Origin: Gilichinskyi gelida
GTDB taxonomy: Bacteria > Acidobacteriota > Thermoanaerobaculia > Gp7-AA8
Assembly (NCBI GenBank): GCA_038040385.1
Contig: JBBPII010000006.1
Location: forward strand, 124,001-188,000
Length of the DNA stretch: 64,000 nt
Direction of reading: 5' to 3'
Part shown: positions 34,922-44,187 of the stretch, piece after piece
Position numbering within the stretch: the first letter of the stretch is position 1
Layout: the number at the start of each line of letters is the position of its first letter
Made by a program: the position numbers and the translations under genes
The notes under the pieces: model-generated
Database searches by the model: none
What the model was told of the DNA's origin: nothing
The model's input: the letters and a program-made list of their open reading frames with translations, nothing else

Positions 34922-36325
34922 CTACCCCTCCGACTCCAGCTCCCGGATCCGCTCCTTCACCACCATCTCCGCCAGATCGGGGATCACTTCCCACGCGATG
35001 TTACGGACGACCTGGTCGGACATGAGCTGAACCACGCGGCGGGCGATGCGGTCGATCTGCTCGTCGTTGAGGTCGCCCGCGACGGCGACCGCCGCGACGG
35101 ACTGCGTCACTTCGATCGGCGGCGCGCTGAGCTCCGGCTCCACCGGCGCTTCCTGCGCGAATGACTCGGGCGGCGCCTCCGGCTCGGGCTCGGGCTCCGG
35201 TTCGGGCGCGGGCATCGGAGCGCCGGCCGTCGCCATCTTCTCCAGCTCATCGAAGCTCATGCGCGAGAAGGCGCGCGTCTCGCCGGCGAACTCCTCGGTC
35301 TGCTCCCACGGCGAGGCGGTGTCGGGGGGCGGCGGCTCGGGCGGCGGGGTGGTGTCGAACGGCTGCGGCGCCGGCTCGGCGGCCATCCGCTGCAAGTCCT
35401 CGAAGCTCATGCTGGGGAAGGCGCGGGTCTCGCCGCCGCTGGCCGGCCGCTCGTCCCACGGCGACGCCTCGGGCTCGGGCTCCGGCTCGGGCGCGGCGGC
35501 GGGCGGTGGTGGTGGCGGAACCGCGGCGGTCGGTATCCGCTGCAGATCGTCGAAGCTCATCATCGAGGAGGCGCGCGTCTCGCCGCCGGGCGGTTGCGCG
35601 GCGGCCGGCTCGTCCCACGGCGACGGCTCGATCTCCATGGTCGGGGTGGGCGGAGGGGGAGGCGGTGGCGGCGCGGCCGGCGTCGGGGCCTCGTTGGCCA
35701 TCCGCTGCAGCGCTTCGAAGCTCATGCTCGGAAAGGCGCGCGTCTCGCCTCCGAACGGTTGCGCGGCCGGCTCGTCCCACGGCGACGGCTCAATCTCAGG
35801 CGCGAGGGGTGGCGGGGGAGGTGGCGCGGCGGCGAAGATGTCGCTGCCGTGCTCCTGGAACTCCGGCGCTTCTTCCTGCGGCGGGCTGAAGACGCCGGTG
35901 GTCAACTGCTCGGCCTCCGGCATTGCCGCCTGCGGCGCGGTGGGGGCGTTCGCGCGGCTCTGCTCGATCAGCTCCTCGACTTTCTGGATCAGACTCTGCG
36001 ACTCGAACGGCTTGGTGACCACGGCGTCGCAGCCCGCCTTGTCGGCGCGGTCGGGGTCGAACGGCTCGAACGTGCCGGTCAGCAGGACGACCGGAATGGT
36101 GCGGTACTCGGGATGCGACTTCACGTACTCGCAGACTTCGTAGCCGTTTTTCTCCGGCATGATGATGTCGGACAGGATGACGTCCGGCCGCATCTCGGCG
36201 AGTTTGGCGATCGCTTTCGCTCCGTTGTTGACCGCGGTGACCTCGTAGTCGCCGTCCGAGAAAGTCAGTTCCACGACTTTCTGGATGGTGATGGAGTCAT
36301 CCGCCAGCAGGATTCGTTTCGGCAT
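34922..36325 (-). CDS. Response regulator with proline-rich fourfold repeat region
   Basis: 467 residues. Receiver at 1-122 (RILLADDSITIQKVVELTF, phospho-Asp in DVILSDIIMPEKNG, switch Lys in TKPFES). Residues about 155-395 are low-complexity Pro/Glu/Ala and contain four spaced copies of a motif: SPWDEPAA, then GGETRAFPSMSFEALQRMA (copies 2-4 diverged, the last SPWEQ...AGETRAFSRMSFDELEKMA). The C-terminus (about 415-467, QIDRIARRVVQLMSDQVVRNIAWEVIPDLAEMVVKERI) is helical and resembles the tail of large receiver proteins in delta-proteobacteria and acidobacteria. No DNA-binding domain, so a scaffold or adaptor role is likely. Start ATG 36325. Confidence 0.85.
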   Translation of the reverse strand: MPKRILLADDSITIQKVVELTFSDGDYEVTAVNNGAKAIAKLAEMRPDVILSDIIMPEKNGYEVCEYVKSHPEYRTIPVVLLTGTFEPFDPDRADKAGCDAVVTKPFESQSLIQKVEELIEQSRANAPTAPQAAMPEAEQLTTGVFSPPQEEAPEFQEHGSDIFAAAPPPPPPLAPEIEPSPWDEPAAQPFGGETRAFPSMSFEALQRMANEAPTPAAPPPPPPPPTPTMEIEPSPWDEPAAAQPPGGETRASSMMSFDDLQRIPTAAVPPPPPPAAAPEPEPEPEASPWDERPASGGETRAFPSMSFEDLQRMAAEPAPQPFDTTPPPEPPPPDTASPWEQTEEFAGETRAFSRMSFDELEKMATAGAPMPAPEPEPEPEPEAPPESFAQEAPVEPELSAPPIEVTQSVAAVAVAGDLNDEQIDRIARRVVQLMSDQVVRNIAWEVIPDLAEMVVKERIRELESEG

Positions 36326-36378
36326 CTCTCTTTGCTCCGATTTGGTTTACGGAACTGTAGCAGAAGAAGATAGAGGTT

Positions 36379-37020
36379 GTGACCTTCCTCATTCTCGGCC
36401 ATCGCGGTTCGCCCCGGCGCTTTCCGGAGAACACTCTCCCCTCGTTCGAGGAGGCGCTGCGCGCCGGCGCCGATGGATTCGAGACCGACCTCCGCCTGCT
36501 CGCCGACCGCGCCGCCGTGCTCTTCCACGATGACGAGGTGGGCGACGAGGCGAGCGAGACATTGACGTCGGCCCAGCTCGCCGCCGATCCGCTCGATGCG
36601 CTGGCACCGTTCGCCGGACGGGCGCTCATGGTGCTCGAGGTGAAGCGCAGCCAGTGGGAGGAGATCCTGCTCGAGCACATCGCGGCGTGGCCGGGCATCG
36701 TCGTGGCGTCGTTCGATCATCGGGCCATCGCCGAACTGGCGCGGCGCAAGGCGTCGTTCCCGCTCGGGCTCACCTTCAACGGCGCGATCGTCGATCTTCC
36801 GGAATACGCGAAGCGCATCGGCGCGACGTGGATCTTCCCGAACTATCACTGGCTCGATGAAGAGCAGGTCGCCGCGCTGCACGCCGCCGGGATGACCGTC
36901 ATTCCGTGGACGCCGAACCGCGCGCGCGAGTGGCAGCACCTGCGCGACATCGGCTGCGACGGCATCATCACCGATCTCCCCGCGGAGGCGGTGGAATGGC
37001 GGATGTCATCCCGAGCGTAG
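36379..37020 (+). CDS. Glycerophosphodiester phosphodiesterase, cytoplasmic
   Basis: 213 residues, GTG start. Hydrolyses glycerophosphodiesters to glycerol-3-phosphate and an alcohol. Catalytic HRG with downstream ligands: ILGHRGSPRRFPENTLPSFEEALRAGADGFETDLRLLADRAAVLFHDD. The C-terminal VIPWTPNRAREWQHLRDIGCDGIITDLP is family-typical. The last residues and the stop (MSSRA-stop) come from repeat R4c. Divergent from the response regulator, 53 bases away. Confidence 0.93.
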   Translation: MTFLILGHRGSPRRFPENTLPSFEEALRAGADGFETDLRLLADRAAVLFHDDEVGDEASETLTSAQLAADPLDALAPFAGRALMVLEVKRSQWEEILLEHIAAWPGIVVASFDHRAIAELARRKASFPLGLTFNGAIVDLPEYAKRIGATWIFPNYHWLDEEQVAALHAAGMTVIPWTPNRAREWQHLRDIGCDGIITDLPAEAVEWRMSSRA

Positions 37021-37121
37021 CGAGGGATCGGTGTGGGCGGGCGGCGCACAGAACACCATTCAGCGCACCGCCCGCCCACACCGATCCCTCCCCTTCGACT
37101 TCGCTCAGGGTCGGGATGACA
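37005..37121. repeat. Palindromic repeat, family R4 (copy c)
   Basis: Outer arms GTCATCCCGAGCGTAGCGAG and CTCAGGGTCGGGATGAC enclose GGATCGGTGTGGGCGGGCGG and its complement ending CCGATCC. Supplies the TAG stop of the GDPD gene and precedes a DUF4177 gene. Confidence 0.88.
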
Positions 37122-37175
37122 GAGAGATGCTAAACTTTGCCGCAATCCATTCAGCACCACCGGGAGGGGCGGACC

Positions 37176-37367
37176 ATGAAGACCTGGGAGTACAAGATCA
37201 TCAACGTCCGGTCGGAGAATTACTCGATGGATCCGCGCCGCGCCGAGGAGCTCAACCGCCTCGGCGACGACGGTTGGGAGCTGGTGAGCATCACCTCGAT
37301 CAACTTCAAGACCGGCGCGACCGATCACATCGGCATGGTGTTCAAGAGGGAGAAGGCGGCGAGTTAG
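37176..37367 (+). CDS. DUF4177-family small protein
   Basis: 63 residues: MKTWEYKIINVRSENYSMDPRRAEELNRLGDDGWELVSITS has the WEYK...LN..G..GWELV pattern of DUF4177, small cytoplasmic proteins of unknown function. ATG 37176 follows GGGAGGGG. Thirteen bases before the gpmI start. Confidence 0.85.
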   Translation: MKTWEYKIINVRSENYSMDPRRAEELNRLGDDGWELVSITSINFKTGATDHIGMVFKREKAAS

Positions 37368-37380
37368 AATCGCGCCCCTC

Positions 37381-38877
37381 GTGACGCCCCCCTTTCTCAT
37401 CCTCATCGTTCTCGACGGATTCGGCTGCCGCAAAGAGCGCGAGCACAACGCGATCGCCGAGGCGGCGACGCCGCGCTTCGACCGCCTCTTTCGCCAGGCG
37501 CCGTGGACGACGCTCGAGGCCTCCGGCGCCGCGGTGGGATTGCCGGACGGGCAGATGGGCAACTCCGAGGTCGGGCATCTGAACATGGGCGCGGGGCGAG
37601 TGGTGAATCAGGACATCGTCCGCATCAGCAAGGCGGATCTCACCAAGAATGACGTCCTGCGGGAGGCGGCGAAGGGGCGGAACGTCCATTTCGCCGGACT
37701 GCTCTCCGACGGCGGCGTCCACTCGCTCCAGCAGCACCTGCACAAGTTGATCGACGCGGCGATCGAGCTCGGCGCGAAGGACGTCTTCGTCCACGCCATC
37801 CTCGACGGCCGCGACACGCCGCCGAAATCGGCCGAGAAGTACCTGCGCGATCTTCTGGCCACGAAGGCCCACCTTTCCACCATCATCGGCCGCTACTACC
37901 CGATGGACCGCGACCGACGATGGGAGCGCGTGCAGCGCGGCTACGACCTATGGACGCTCGGGGTGGGGACGCAGACCAAGGAGCCGCTGGAGACCGTGCG
38001 CCGCTTCTACGAACAGGGGGTGACCGACGAGTTCATGGAGCCGATTGCGGTGCTGACGCCCGAAGGCGCGCACCGCGGACGGGTCGAAGACGGCGACGCG
38101 CTGGTGTTCTTCAACTTCCGGGCGGACCGCATGCGCCAGATCGTCACCGCGTTCAAGGATCCCGACTTCGACGGGTTTCATCGCGCTGTGGTGCCAAAAG
38201 CATCACTGATTACGATGAATCAATATCATGAAGACTTTGACCTGCCGGTGCTCTTTCCGCCCGTGGAGTTGAAGAACCACCTCGGCGAGGTGCTCTCGAA
38301 GGCCGGGCTGAAGCAGCTCCGCATCGCGGAGACCGAAAAGTACGCGCACGTCACGTTCTTCTTCAACGGCGGCTCCGACACCAAGCTGCCGGGCGAGGAG
38401 CGCGTGCTCATTCCGTCGCCGAAAGTGGCGACGTACGACTTGAAGCCGGAGATGTCGCTGCCCGAGCTCACCGACCGCGTGGTGCGCGAGATCGAGTCGC
38501 GGGCCTTCGACGTGGTCATCATGAACATCGCCAACCCCGACATGGTCGGGCACACCGGCGTGATGGCGGCGGCGATCGAAGCCGTGCACGACACCGACGC
38601 CGCCGTCGACCGCATCCTTGCCGCGGTGAAGAAGGCCGACGGAGTCGCGCTCATCACCGCGGACCACGGCAACTGCGAGCTGATGTTCGACGAGGCAACC
38701 GGGCAGCCGCACACCGCGCACACCACGAATCCCGTGCCGCTGATCCTCGTCGATGCGAAGAAGCGCTTCGGCGCGTTGCGCGGCGGCGGCGCGCTGGAGA
38801 ACGTCGCGCCGACCATCCTCGACATCCTCGGCATGGCGAAGCCGGCGGAGATGACCGCGGAGTCGCTGCTGGCGTGA
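37381..38877 (+). CDS. gpmI: 2,3-bisphosphoglycerate-independent phosphoglycerate mutase
   Basis: 498 residues, GTG start. Interconverts 3- and 2-phosphoglycerate using two Mn ions and a phosphoserine. ILIVLDGFGCR holds the first metal Asp; the phospho-Ser is in QMGNSEVGHLNMGAGR near residue 61; later LDGRDTPP, FNFRADRMRQ, ANPDMVGHTG and TADHGNCE contribute binding and metal ligands. Length is normal for iPGM. The GTGA overlap with the next gene indicates coupling. Confidence 0.96.
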   Translation: MTPPFLILIVLDGFGCRKEREHNAIAEAATPRFDRLFRQAPWTTLEASGAAVGLPDGQMGNSEVGHLNMGAGRVVNQDIVRISKADLTKNDVLREAAKGRNVHFAGLLSDGGVHSLQQHLHKLIDAAIELGAKDVFVHAILDGRDTPPKSAEKYLRDLLATKAHLSTIIGRYYPMDRDRRWERVQRGYDLWTLGVGTQTKEPLETVRRFYEQGVTDEFMEPIAVLTPEGAHRGRVEDGDALVFFNFRADRMRQIVTAFKDPDFDGFHRAVVPKASLITMNQYHEDFDLPVLFPPVELKNHLGEVLSKAGLKQLRIAETEKYAHVTFFFNGGSDTKLPGEERVLIPSPKVATYDLKPEMSLPELTDRVVREIESRAFDVVIMNIANPDMVGHTGVMAAAIEAVHDTDAAVDRILAAVKKADGVALITADHGNCELMFDEATGQPHTAHTTNPVPLILVDAKKRFGALRGGGALENVAPTILDILGMAKPAEMTAESLLA

Positions 38878-39488
38878 TCGAGCAGCTCATCCTCGTCCGC
38901 CACGCCGAGACGGAGCACAACGTCGCCGGCATCGTTCAGGGATGGAGCGACAGCGCGCTCTCCGAGCGCGGCGAACGGCAGACGCGCGCGCTCGCCGCGC
39001 GTGTGGCCGGCCTCGCGCCGAACGCGCTCTTCAGCTCGCCGCTGACGCGGGCGATGACCATGGCGCGCGCCGTCGCCGAGACGACCGGACTGGAGATTGT
39101 GGTGCTGGACGATCTCCGCGAGGTCAACCTCGGGCGGTGGGAGGGGCAGGCGTATCTCGACGTCCGCCGCACCGACGCCGAGGCGGCGCGCCGGTGGAGG
39201 GACGATCCCGACAGCCCCTGTCCGGACGGCGAGTCGCACAACGACGTGCTGCGGCGGATGGATCGTGCGTTTCGTACGATCGAGGAGCACGCGAATGGAC
39301 GGCCGCTCCGTCCGGTTGTGGTCACGCACGGGACGGCGCTGCGCGTGGCGGCGACCATCCTGCTGGCGGTGCCGATCCTGGCCTCGCGCCATCTGGCGCA
39401 GGACAACGCGGCGGTCAACATCTTCGAGCGGCGCGGCGACCGCATGGTCCTCAAACTCTGGAACGACACCACGCACTGCGAACCATGA
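38874..39488 (+). CDS. Histidine phosphatase superfamily protein
   Basis: 204 residues, GTG start overlapping the gpmI stop. The phosphohistidine motif is LILVRHAETEHN (near residue 10), with the second catalytic region VVVTHGTALRVAATIL. The branch is the dPGM-like / CobC-like (alpha-ribazole phosphatase-like) phosphatases. Substrate not determinable; with a cobalamin adenosyltransferase 4 kb away, a corrinoid role is possible but weak. Stop overlaps the argS ATG. Confidence 0.9.
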   Translation: MIEQLILVRHAETEHNVAGIVQGWSDSALSERGERQTRALAARVAGLAPNALFSSPLTRAMTMARAVAETTGLEIVVLDDLREVNLGRWEGQAYLDVRRTDAEAARRWRDDPDSPCPDGESHNDVLRRMDRAFRTIEEHANGRPLRPVVVTHGTALRVAATILLAVPILASRHLAQDNAAVNIFERRGDRMVLKLWNDTTHCEP

Positions 39489-41428
39489 TTCTCGAACAAA
39501 TTACCGGACAACTGACCGAAACGCTGAAGTCACGCGTCCTCGCCCTCTTCGGCCATCCCGTGGAGCGCATCATCCTGCAGACGCCGCCCAAGCTGTCGAT
39601 GGGCGACCTCGCCACGCCGCTGGCCCTGGAGCTGGCGAAGGCGCTCAAGCGGAAGCCGCGCGAGATCGCCGAAGCGCTGGTCGACGGGCTGAAGCTGCCG
39701 ATGTTCGTAGCGTCGGTGTCGGTGGAGGGAGCGGGCTATCTCAACTTCCGTTTCGACCGCGGCGCGTTCACCGCGGCCCACATCCGAACGGTCATGTCGC
39801 CGCCTCCCGGCCCGGCGGAGCACATCATCGTCGAGCACACCAACATCAATCCGAACAAGGCCGCGCACATCGGGCACCTCCGCAACGCGGTCCTCGGCGA
39901 CACGCTGGTGCGCTGCCTCGAGTGGCTCGGCGACCGGGTGGAGACGCAGAACTACATCGACGACACCGGCGTGCAGGTGGCGGACGTGGTAGTCGCCTTC
40001 CGGCACCTGGAGAAGAAGACGCTGGCGGACGTCGAGGCACTATCGCGCGCGCCGCGCTTCGACTACCTCTGCTGGGACGTCTACTCGAAGGTCGCCACGT
40101 ACTACGCGGAGAATCCCGATTCCAAGCACCTGCGCCAGGACACGCTGCACGAGATCGAGCATGGCGGCGAGGCGGCGCAGTGGGCGCGCATCATCGCCCG
40201 GGCCATCGTGGCGCGGCACATCGAGACCATGCTGCGCCTCGACATCCGTTACGACCTCCTGCCAAAGGAGAGCGACATCATCGCTCTGCATTTCTGGGAT
40301 CGCGCGTTCGAGCGACTGAAGCAATCGGGTGCCGTCGTTCTGGAGACGGAGGGGAAGCACAAGGGCTGCTGGGTGATGAAGCTCGACGACAGCGCCGAGT
40401 TCGCGGGGATGGACGAGCCGGACAAGATCCTGGTCCGCTCCAACGGCACGGTCACCTACACCGGCAAGGACATCGCGTACCAGCTCTGGAAGTTCGGGCT
40501 GCTCGACCGCACCTTCGGCTACCGCAAGTTCCCCGCTCCGTACCGGCTGTGGGAGACGACGCACGACGAGACCGAGCCCGACGCGCCGAAATTCGGCGGC
40601 GCGGAGAAGGTGGTGAACGTCATCGACGTCCGCCAGTCGTATCTGCAGAAGGTGGTCAGGGAAGGCGTGCGGCAGCTCGGCCACGCGCGCGCGGCGGAGA
40701 ATTCGATCCACTTCTCATACGAGATGGTCGCGCTGACGCCGGCCACGGCGACGGCGCTGGGAATTGAGGTTTCCGAGTCGGATTCCAAGAAGCCGTACAT
40801 CGAAATGTCGGGGCGGAAGGGCCTCGGCGTGAAGGCCGACGACCTCCTCGACGCGTTGCAGTCGAAGGCCACCGAGGCGGTGCGGGGAGGCAAACGCGAG
40901 GAGCTCGCGGATGCGGAAGTCGAAGAGCTCGGACGGCAGATCGCCGTCGGCGCGCTGCGGTACTTCATGCTCAAGTACGGCCGCAACAAAGTGATCGCTT
41001 TCGATTTCAACGAGGCGCTCACCTTCGAGGGCGACTCCGGGCCGTACCTGCAGTACTCGACGGTCCGGGTGCAGAACATCTTCCGCAAGATGGCCGAGCG
41101 AGGAGTGGACGCCAGGCTCGACGACGCCTCACTCGACGCGCTGACTCTGACCTCCGGCCTGAGCGACGAGATGTGGGACCTGGTGCGCCGCAGCGCCGAT
41201 CTGCCGCTCACCATCCGGCGGGCCATCGACGCGCTGGAGCTGTCGATCGTCACTCACGACCTCTTCGAGCTCGCGCAGCGCTTCAACAGCTTCTACCACA
41301 AGTACCCGATCCTCAAGGAGAAGGACGACGCCGAGCGGCAGCGGCGCGCCGTCTGCGCGGAAGTCTTCCGCCGGACGATGATCGCGTCGCTGGGTTTGAT
41401 GGGGATTCCGGTGCCGGAGAGGATGTGA
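39485..41428 (+). CDS. argS: Arginyl-tRNA synthetase
   Basis: 647-residue class I synthetase. The HIGH motif is N-I-N-P-N-K-A-A-H-I-G-H-L-R-N near residue 121, preceded by an N-terminal arginyl-core domain, followed by the ADVVVAFRHLEKK insertion and the C-terminal DALR-type helical domain (YLQYSTVRVQNIFRK to YHKYPIL). Slightly longer than average. ATG 39485 overlaps the previous stop (ATGA). The TGA is shared with the start of repeat R2b. Confidence 0.95.
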   Translation: MILEQITGQLTETLKSRVLALFGHPVERIILQTPPKLSMGDLATPLALELAKALKRKPREIAEALVDGLKLPMFVASVSVEGAGYLNFRFDRGAFTAAHIRTVMSPPPGPAEHIIVEHTNINPNKAAHIGHLRNAVLGDTLVRCLEWLGDRVETQNYIDDTGVQVADVVVAFRHLEKKTLADVEALSRAPRFDYLCWDVYSKVATYYAENPDSKHLRQDTLHEIEHGGEAAQWARIIARAIVARHIETMLRLDIRYDLLPKESDIIALHFWDRAFERLKQSGAVVLETEGKHKGCWVMKLDDSAEFAGMDEPDKILVRSNGTVTYTGKDIAYQLWKFGLLDRTFGYRKFPAPYRLWETTHDETEPDAPKFGGAEKVVNVIDVRQSYLQKVVREGVRQLGHARAAENSIHFSYEMVALTPATATALGIEVSESDSKKPYIEMSGRKGLGVKADDLLDALQSKATEAVRGGKREELADAEVEELGRQIAVGALRYFMLKYGRNKVIAFDFNEALTFEGDSGPYLQYSTVRVQNIFRKMAERGVDARLDDASLDALTLTSGLSDEMWDLVRRSADLPLTIRRAIDALELSIVTHDLFELAQRFNSFYHKYPILKEKDDAERQRRAVCAEVFRRTMIASLGLMGIPVPERM

Positions 41429-41511
41429 GGTTGCGGTTGCGGGGTCTCGCAGTCGCGGGGTCTCGCGGGGCTCCGCCAGGTAGCGCTAGCGCCGCGAAAC
41501 CGCGCAACCCT
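41426..41511. repeat. Palindromic repeat, family R2 (copy b)
   Basis: Starts TGAGGTTGCGG at the argS stop, as copy a does at the panB stop, and ends CGCGAAACCGCGCAACC, complementary to its beginning; the middle carries GGGGTCTCGC iterations. Possible terminator for argS. Confidence 0.82.
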
Positions 41512-41545
41512 GCTACAATCCCCGCGTCCAATTTCGGTAGACCCG

Positions 41546-41713
41546 ATGCACTTCAATCTCGATTTCGCGCTGCGCACGCTCATCGTGCTGGCCGGCGGTT
41601 TGGCGGCGCTGCTGCTCTCCCTCCAAGGGCAAGGGCAAGCGCTGCCTGCGCTCGCGCTGGGCGGCACGCTCGGCGCGTGCATGATGGCCCGCTTCGGCCC
41701 CAGCGAAGAGTGA
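41546..41713 (+). CDS. 55-residue predicted membrane protein
   Basis: Short gene: MHFNLDFALRTLIVLAGGLA begins a product with two hydrophobic segments (residues about 10-25 and 33-47) and an acidic end (GPSEE). A TACAAT -10-like box lies upstream at 41513. A CAAGGG microduplication encodes QGQGQ. No family recognised. Its stop is 4 bases before the convergent csp stop. Real coding is probable but not certain. Confidence 0.55.
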   Translation: MHFNLDFALRTLIVLAGGLAALLLSLQGQGQALPALALGGTLGACMMARFGPSEE

Positions 41714-41717
41714 TCCG

Positions 41718-41945
41718 CTACGAGGCGCGCTGCTGCTCGCCGTCCGGCTTGCGGACGTTTTCCGCCTGCAGGCCCTTCGGACCTTGCTTGACGTCGAACT
41801 CCACCCGTTCGCCTTCGTTGAGGGTCCGGTAACCCTGCGACTGAATCGCCGTGTGATGCACGAACACGTCTTCACCGGTGTCCCGTTTGATGAAGCCGTA
41901 GCCTTTGTCGTTGTTGAACCACTTGACCGTCCCAACTTCGGGCAT
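41718..41945 (-). CDS. Cold-shock-domain protein
   Basis: 75-residue single cold-shock domain, RNA chaperone. RNP1 KGYGFIKR and RNP2 VFVHHTAI are both present, starting from GTVKWFNNDKG. The start is ATG 41945 with GGAGG 6 bases upstream; the TTG two codons earlier lies in that spacer. Slightly longer C-terminus (NVRKPDGEQQRAS) than E. coli CspA. Confidence 0.95.
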   Translation of the reverse strand: MPEVGTVKWFNNDKGYGFIKRDTGEDVFVHHTAIQSQGYRTLNEGERVEFDVKQGPKGLQAENVRKPDGEQQRAS

Positions 41946-42016
41946 TTCCAACCTCCGGGCCCCGACCCCTTGTCAGACCGGGCTGACGTGTCTTTTTTGC
42001 AATGTTCGGGCCGCTT

Positions 42017-42880
42017 CTACCAGATCAGCGCCCGGTTCATGCCGATCGGTTGGAAGCCGAGGGACTCGTAGAGGGCGATAGCGGGGGCGTTGAAGTCGTT
42101 GACGAAGAGCGTCACGGTCTTCCCCTTGCGCGCCAGGTGGCCGCAGACCTCCCGCAGGAGGGCGCGGGCGTAGCCGTGACGCCGGACGCGGGGGTTGGTC
42201 CAGACGCCCATCAACTGCACGCACTGCGGCGTCACCGCGGAGTACTCGCACTTCGCGGCGATCAGGCCCTCGGCCCTCCGGATGACGGAGCGTTTCTTCT
42301 CGATGAGCTCGCGGACGCGCTCCCGATACCCCGCCGCATCGCGCTCCAACGGATCGATCCCCACCTCCTCGGCGTGCATGGCCGCGCAGGCGGCCACGAG
42401 CGCGTCGAGATCGCGCATGGATGAGTACGACGATTCCTTCAGGTCGGGATAGTCGAGCCGGCCGCGGATGGCGTAAATCGGCTGGTTCATCCGCACCACG
42501 GTCGGCGGATCGAGGCGGTCGCGGACGCGGTTCCAGAGGGCCTCGACCAGCGGCGCGGGGGAGATGATGGCCCGCACCGGCATCATCCGGGTCAGCATCC
42601 GCTCGGCGATGACGGAGATCGCGGCGTTGGTGATGTCCTGCGGCGTTTCGGGGTCCGCGGCCAGCACGACGTTCGTGGCCAGCGAGGCGACGAGCACGAT
42701 CGCGCCGTTGTAGCGAACCTCCACCATCTGCGCGGCGGAAGCCGAGCGGTCCTCGAGCAGCCTCGAGATGAGGTAGACGTTGATCAGCGGGTCGCGCTCC
42801 AAAAAGCGCAGCGCGGCCGGCGCGTCGGCGTCGCCGAGCGACTTGATGGACCAGCGGCCTTCTGCGGGGAGAGTGGCCAT
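42017..42880 (-). CDS. GNAT acetyltransferase with N-terminal DUF4081-like domain
   Basis: 287 residues. The N-terminal half (ALRFLERDPLINVYLISRLLEDR) resembles the DUF4081 type; the C-terminal half is a GNAT fold with acetyl-CoA loop VRRHGYARALLREVC and FVNDFNAPAIALYESLGFQPIG. Probably acetylates a small molecule or protein N-terminus; substrate unknown. Last gene of the murQ operon: its ATG shares a base with the preceding PLD stop (TAATG). Confidence 0.85.
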   Translation of the reverse strand: MATLPAEGRWSIKSLGDADAPAALRFLERDPLINVYLISRLLEDRSASAAQMVEVRYNGAIVLVASLATNVVLAADPETPQDITNAAISVIAERMLTRMMPVRAIISPAPLVEALWNRVRDRLDPPTVVRMNQPIYAIRGRLDYPDLKESSYSSMRDLDALVAACAAMHAEEVGIDPLERDAAGYRERVRELIEKKRSVIRRAEGLIAAKCEYSAVTPQCVQLMGVWTNPRVRRHGYARALLREVCGHLARKGKTVTLFVNDFNAPAIALYESLGFQPIGMNRALIW

Positions 42881-44187
42881 TACAGTTGCGAGCTCGCCAA
42901 ATATGCTATTCCGTCCACAAACTTGTGCCAAACCCCGCGGTGATGCCACTGCTCGAACGAGCGCGGCTCGGCATGGCGAAGATCATCGGCGAACGCGGCG
43001 CGCAACTGCGCGGCGATGGCGGGATCGAGCAAGCCGAGGGAGATTTCATCGTTGAGCTGGAGCGCGCGGCGGTCGAAGTTCGTCGACCCCACGCACGCCC
43101 AGACGCCGTCGACGATCATCACCTTTTGATGCAGCAGGGTCTTCTTGTACTCCCAGATCTTTACCCCCTTCTGCAGAAGGACTCCGAAGCGCTGATGGCT
43201 GGCATGCTGCACGATGGGGCTGTCGGTCGATGTCGTGGCCGGCACCATCACCTTCACTTCCACGCCACGCCGCACCGCCTCGGCCAGCGCCTCGATCGCG
43301 TCGTCGTCCGGCAGGAGATATGGGTTCTGGATGATGATTTCGCGCCGCGCCGCCTTGATCGCCAGGTAGTAGAGCATCTGGACCGATGAGACGCCGCCGG
43401 TCGGCGTGATGTAGGCGAGATGCGCCCGTGTCGCGCCGGCGACCGGCAGGTGGGGAAAATACTTGTCGCCCGCGGTGATCTCGCCGGTCTCTTCGATCCA
43501 GTTCTCGCAGAACGCCGCCTGCAGGCGGTTGACGATCGGGCCCTGCAGCCGGACGCCGGTGTCGCGCCAGTGGTCCTTGTCCTGCGCGTTTCCGGTCCAC
43601 TCCTGGCCGAATCCCCAGCCGCCGACGTAGGCAATTCGTCCGTCGATGATCATCTGCTTGCGGTGGTCGCGGTTGTTCAGGCGTCCCCAGTTGCCGATGG
43701 TCGGCCGATGGAAGCGAATGAGCTTCACGCCGGCGCCGGTCATCAGCTCGTCGAGGCGGTCGTCCATCTTGTGGCCGCCCGACGCGTCGACGAGCAGGCG
43801 CACTTCGACTCCCTGCTTGGCCTTCGCGGCCAGAGCGGCGGCGAGCTGGTCGCAAATCGCTCCCTTCCACCAGATGTACGACTCGATGTGCACGCTCTCT
43901 CGGGCCGCGGCGATATCGGCCAGGAGCGACGGAAAGAACTGATCGCCGTTCTGGAGGACCTGCACGCGATTGCCGGCGTCGAGGCTCGATTGGGTGAGGC
44001 CGATGATCGAAGGCAGCAGCGCGTTGAAGTCGCCGGGATTCTTGACGTTCAGCCGTGGGTTCGTTCCGCGCTGGGCCGACCAGAGAAGGATGGTCAGACC
44101 GGCCACCGCCATGATCAGCGCCGCGAAGCCGACGACCGGCACGCGCACGTAGTTCGTGGTGAACTTGCTCTTTTTCTGCTTTGTCAT
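42880..44187 (-). CDS. Membrane-anchored phospholipase D-family protein (cardiolipin synthase-like)
   Basis: 435 residues. One N-terminal membrane anchor (about 14-36, VPVVGFAALIMAVAGLTILLW), then two HKD catalytic motifs: HRKQMIIDG near residue 190 and LHQKVMIVDG near residue 357. Two-HKD proteins of this size are often cardiolipin synthases, but nuclease or phospholipase activity is possible. Start ATG 44187 shares a base with the stop of the EEP gene (TGATG). Confidence 0.88.
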   Translation of the reverse strand: MTKQKKSKFTTNYVRVPVVGFAALIMAVAGLTILLWSAQRGTNPRLNVKNPGDFNALLPSIIGLTQSSLDAGNRVQVLQNGDQFFPSLLADIAAARESVHIESYIWWKGAICDQLAAALAAKAKQGVEVRLLVDASGGHKMDDRLDELMTGAGVKLIRFHRPTIGNWGRLNNRDHRKQMIIDGRIAYVGGWGFGQEWTGNAQDKDHWRDTGVRLQGPIVNRLQAAFCENWIEETGEITAGDKYFPHLPVAGATRAHLAYITPTGGVSSVQMLYYLAIKAARREIIIQNPYLLPDDDAIEALAEAVRRGVEVKVMVPATTSTDSPIVQHASHQRFGVLLQKGVKIWEYKKTLLHQKVMIVDGVWACVGSTNFDRRALQLNDEISLGLLDPAIAAQLRAAFADDLRHAEPRSFEQWHHRGVWHKFVDGIAYLASSQL

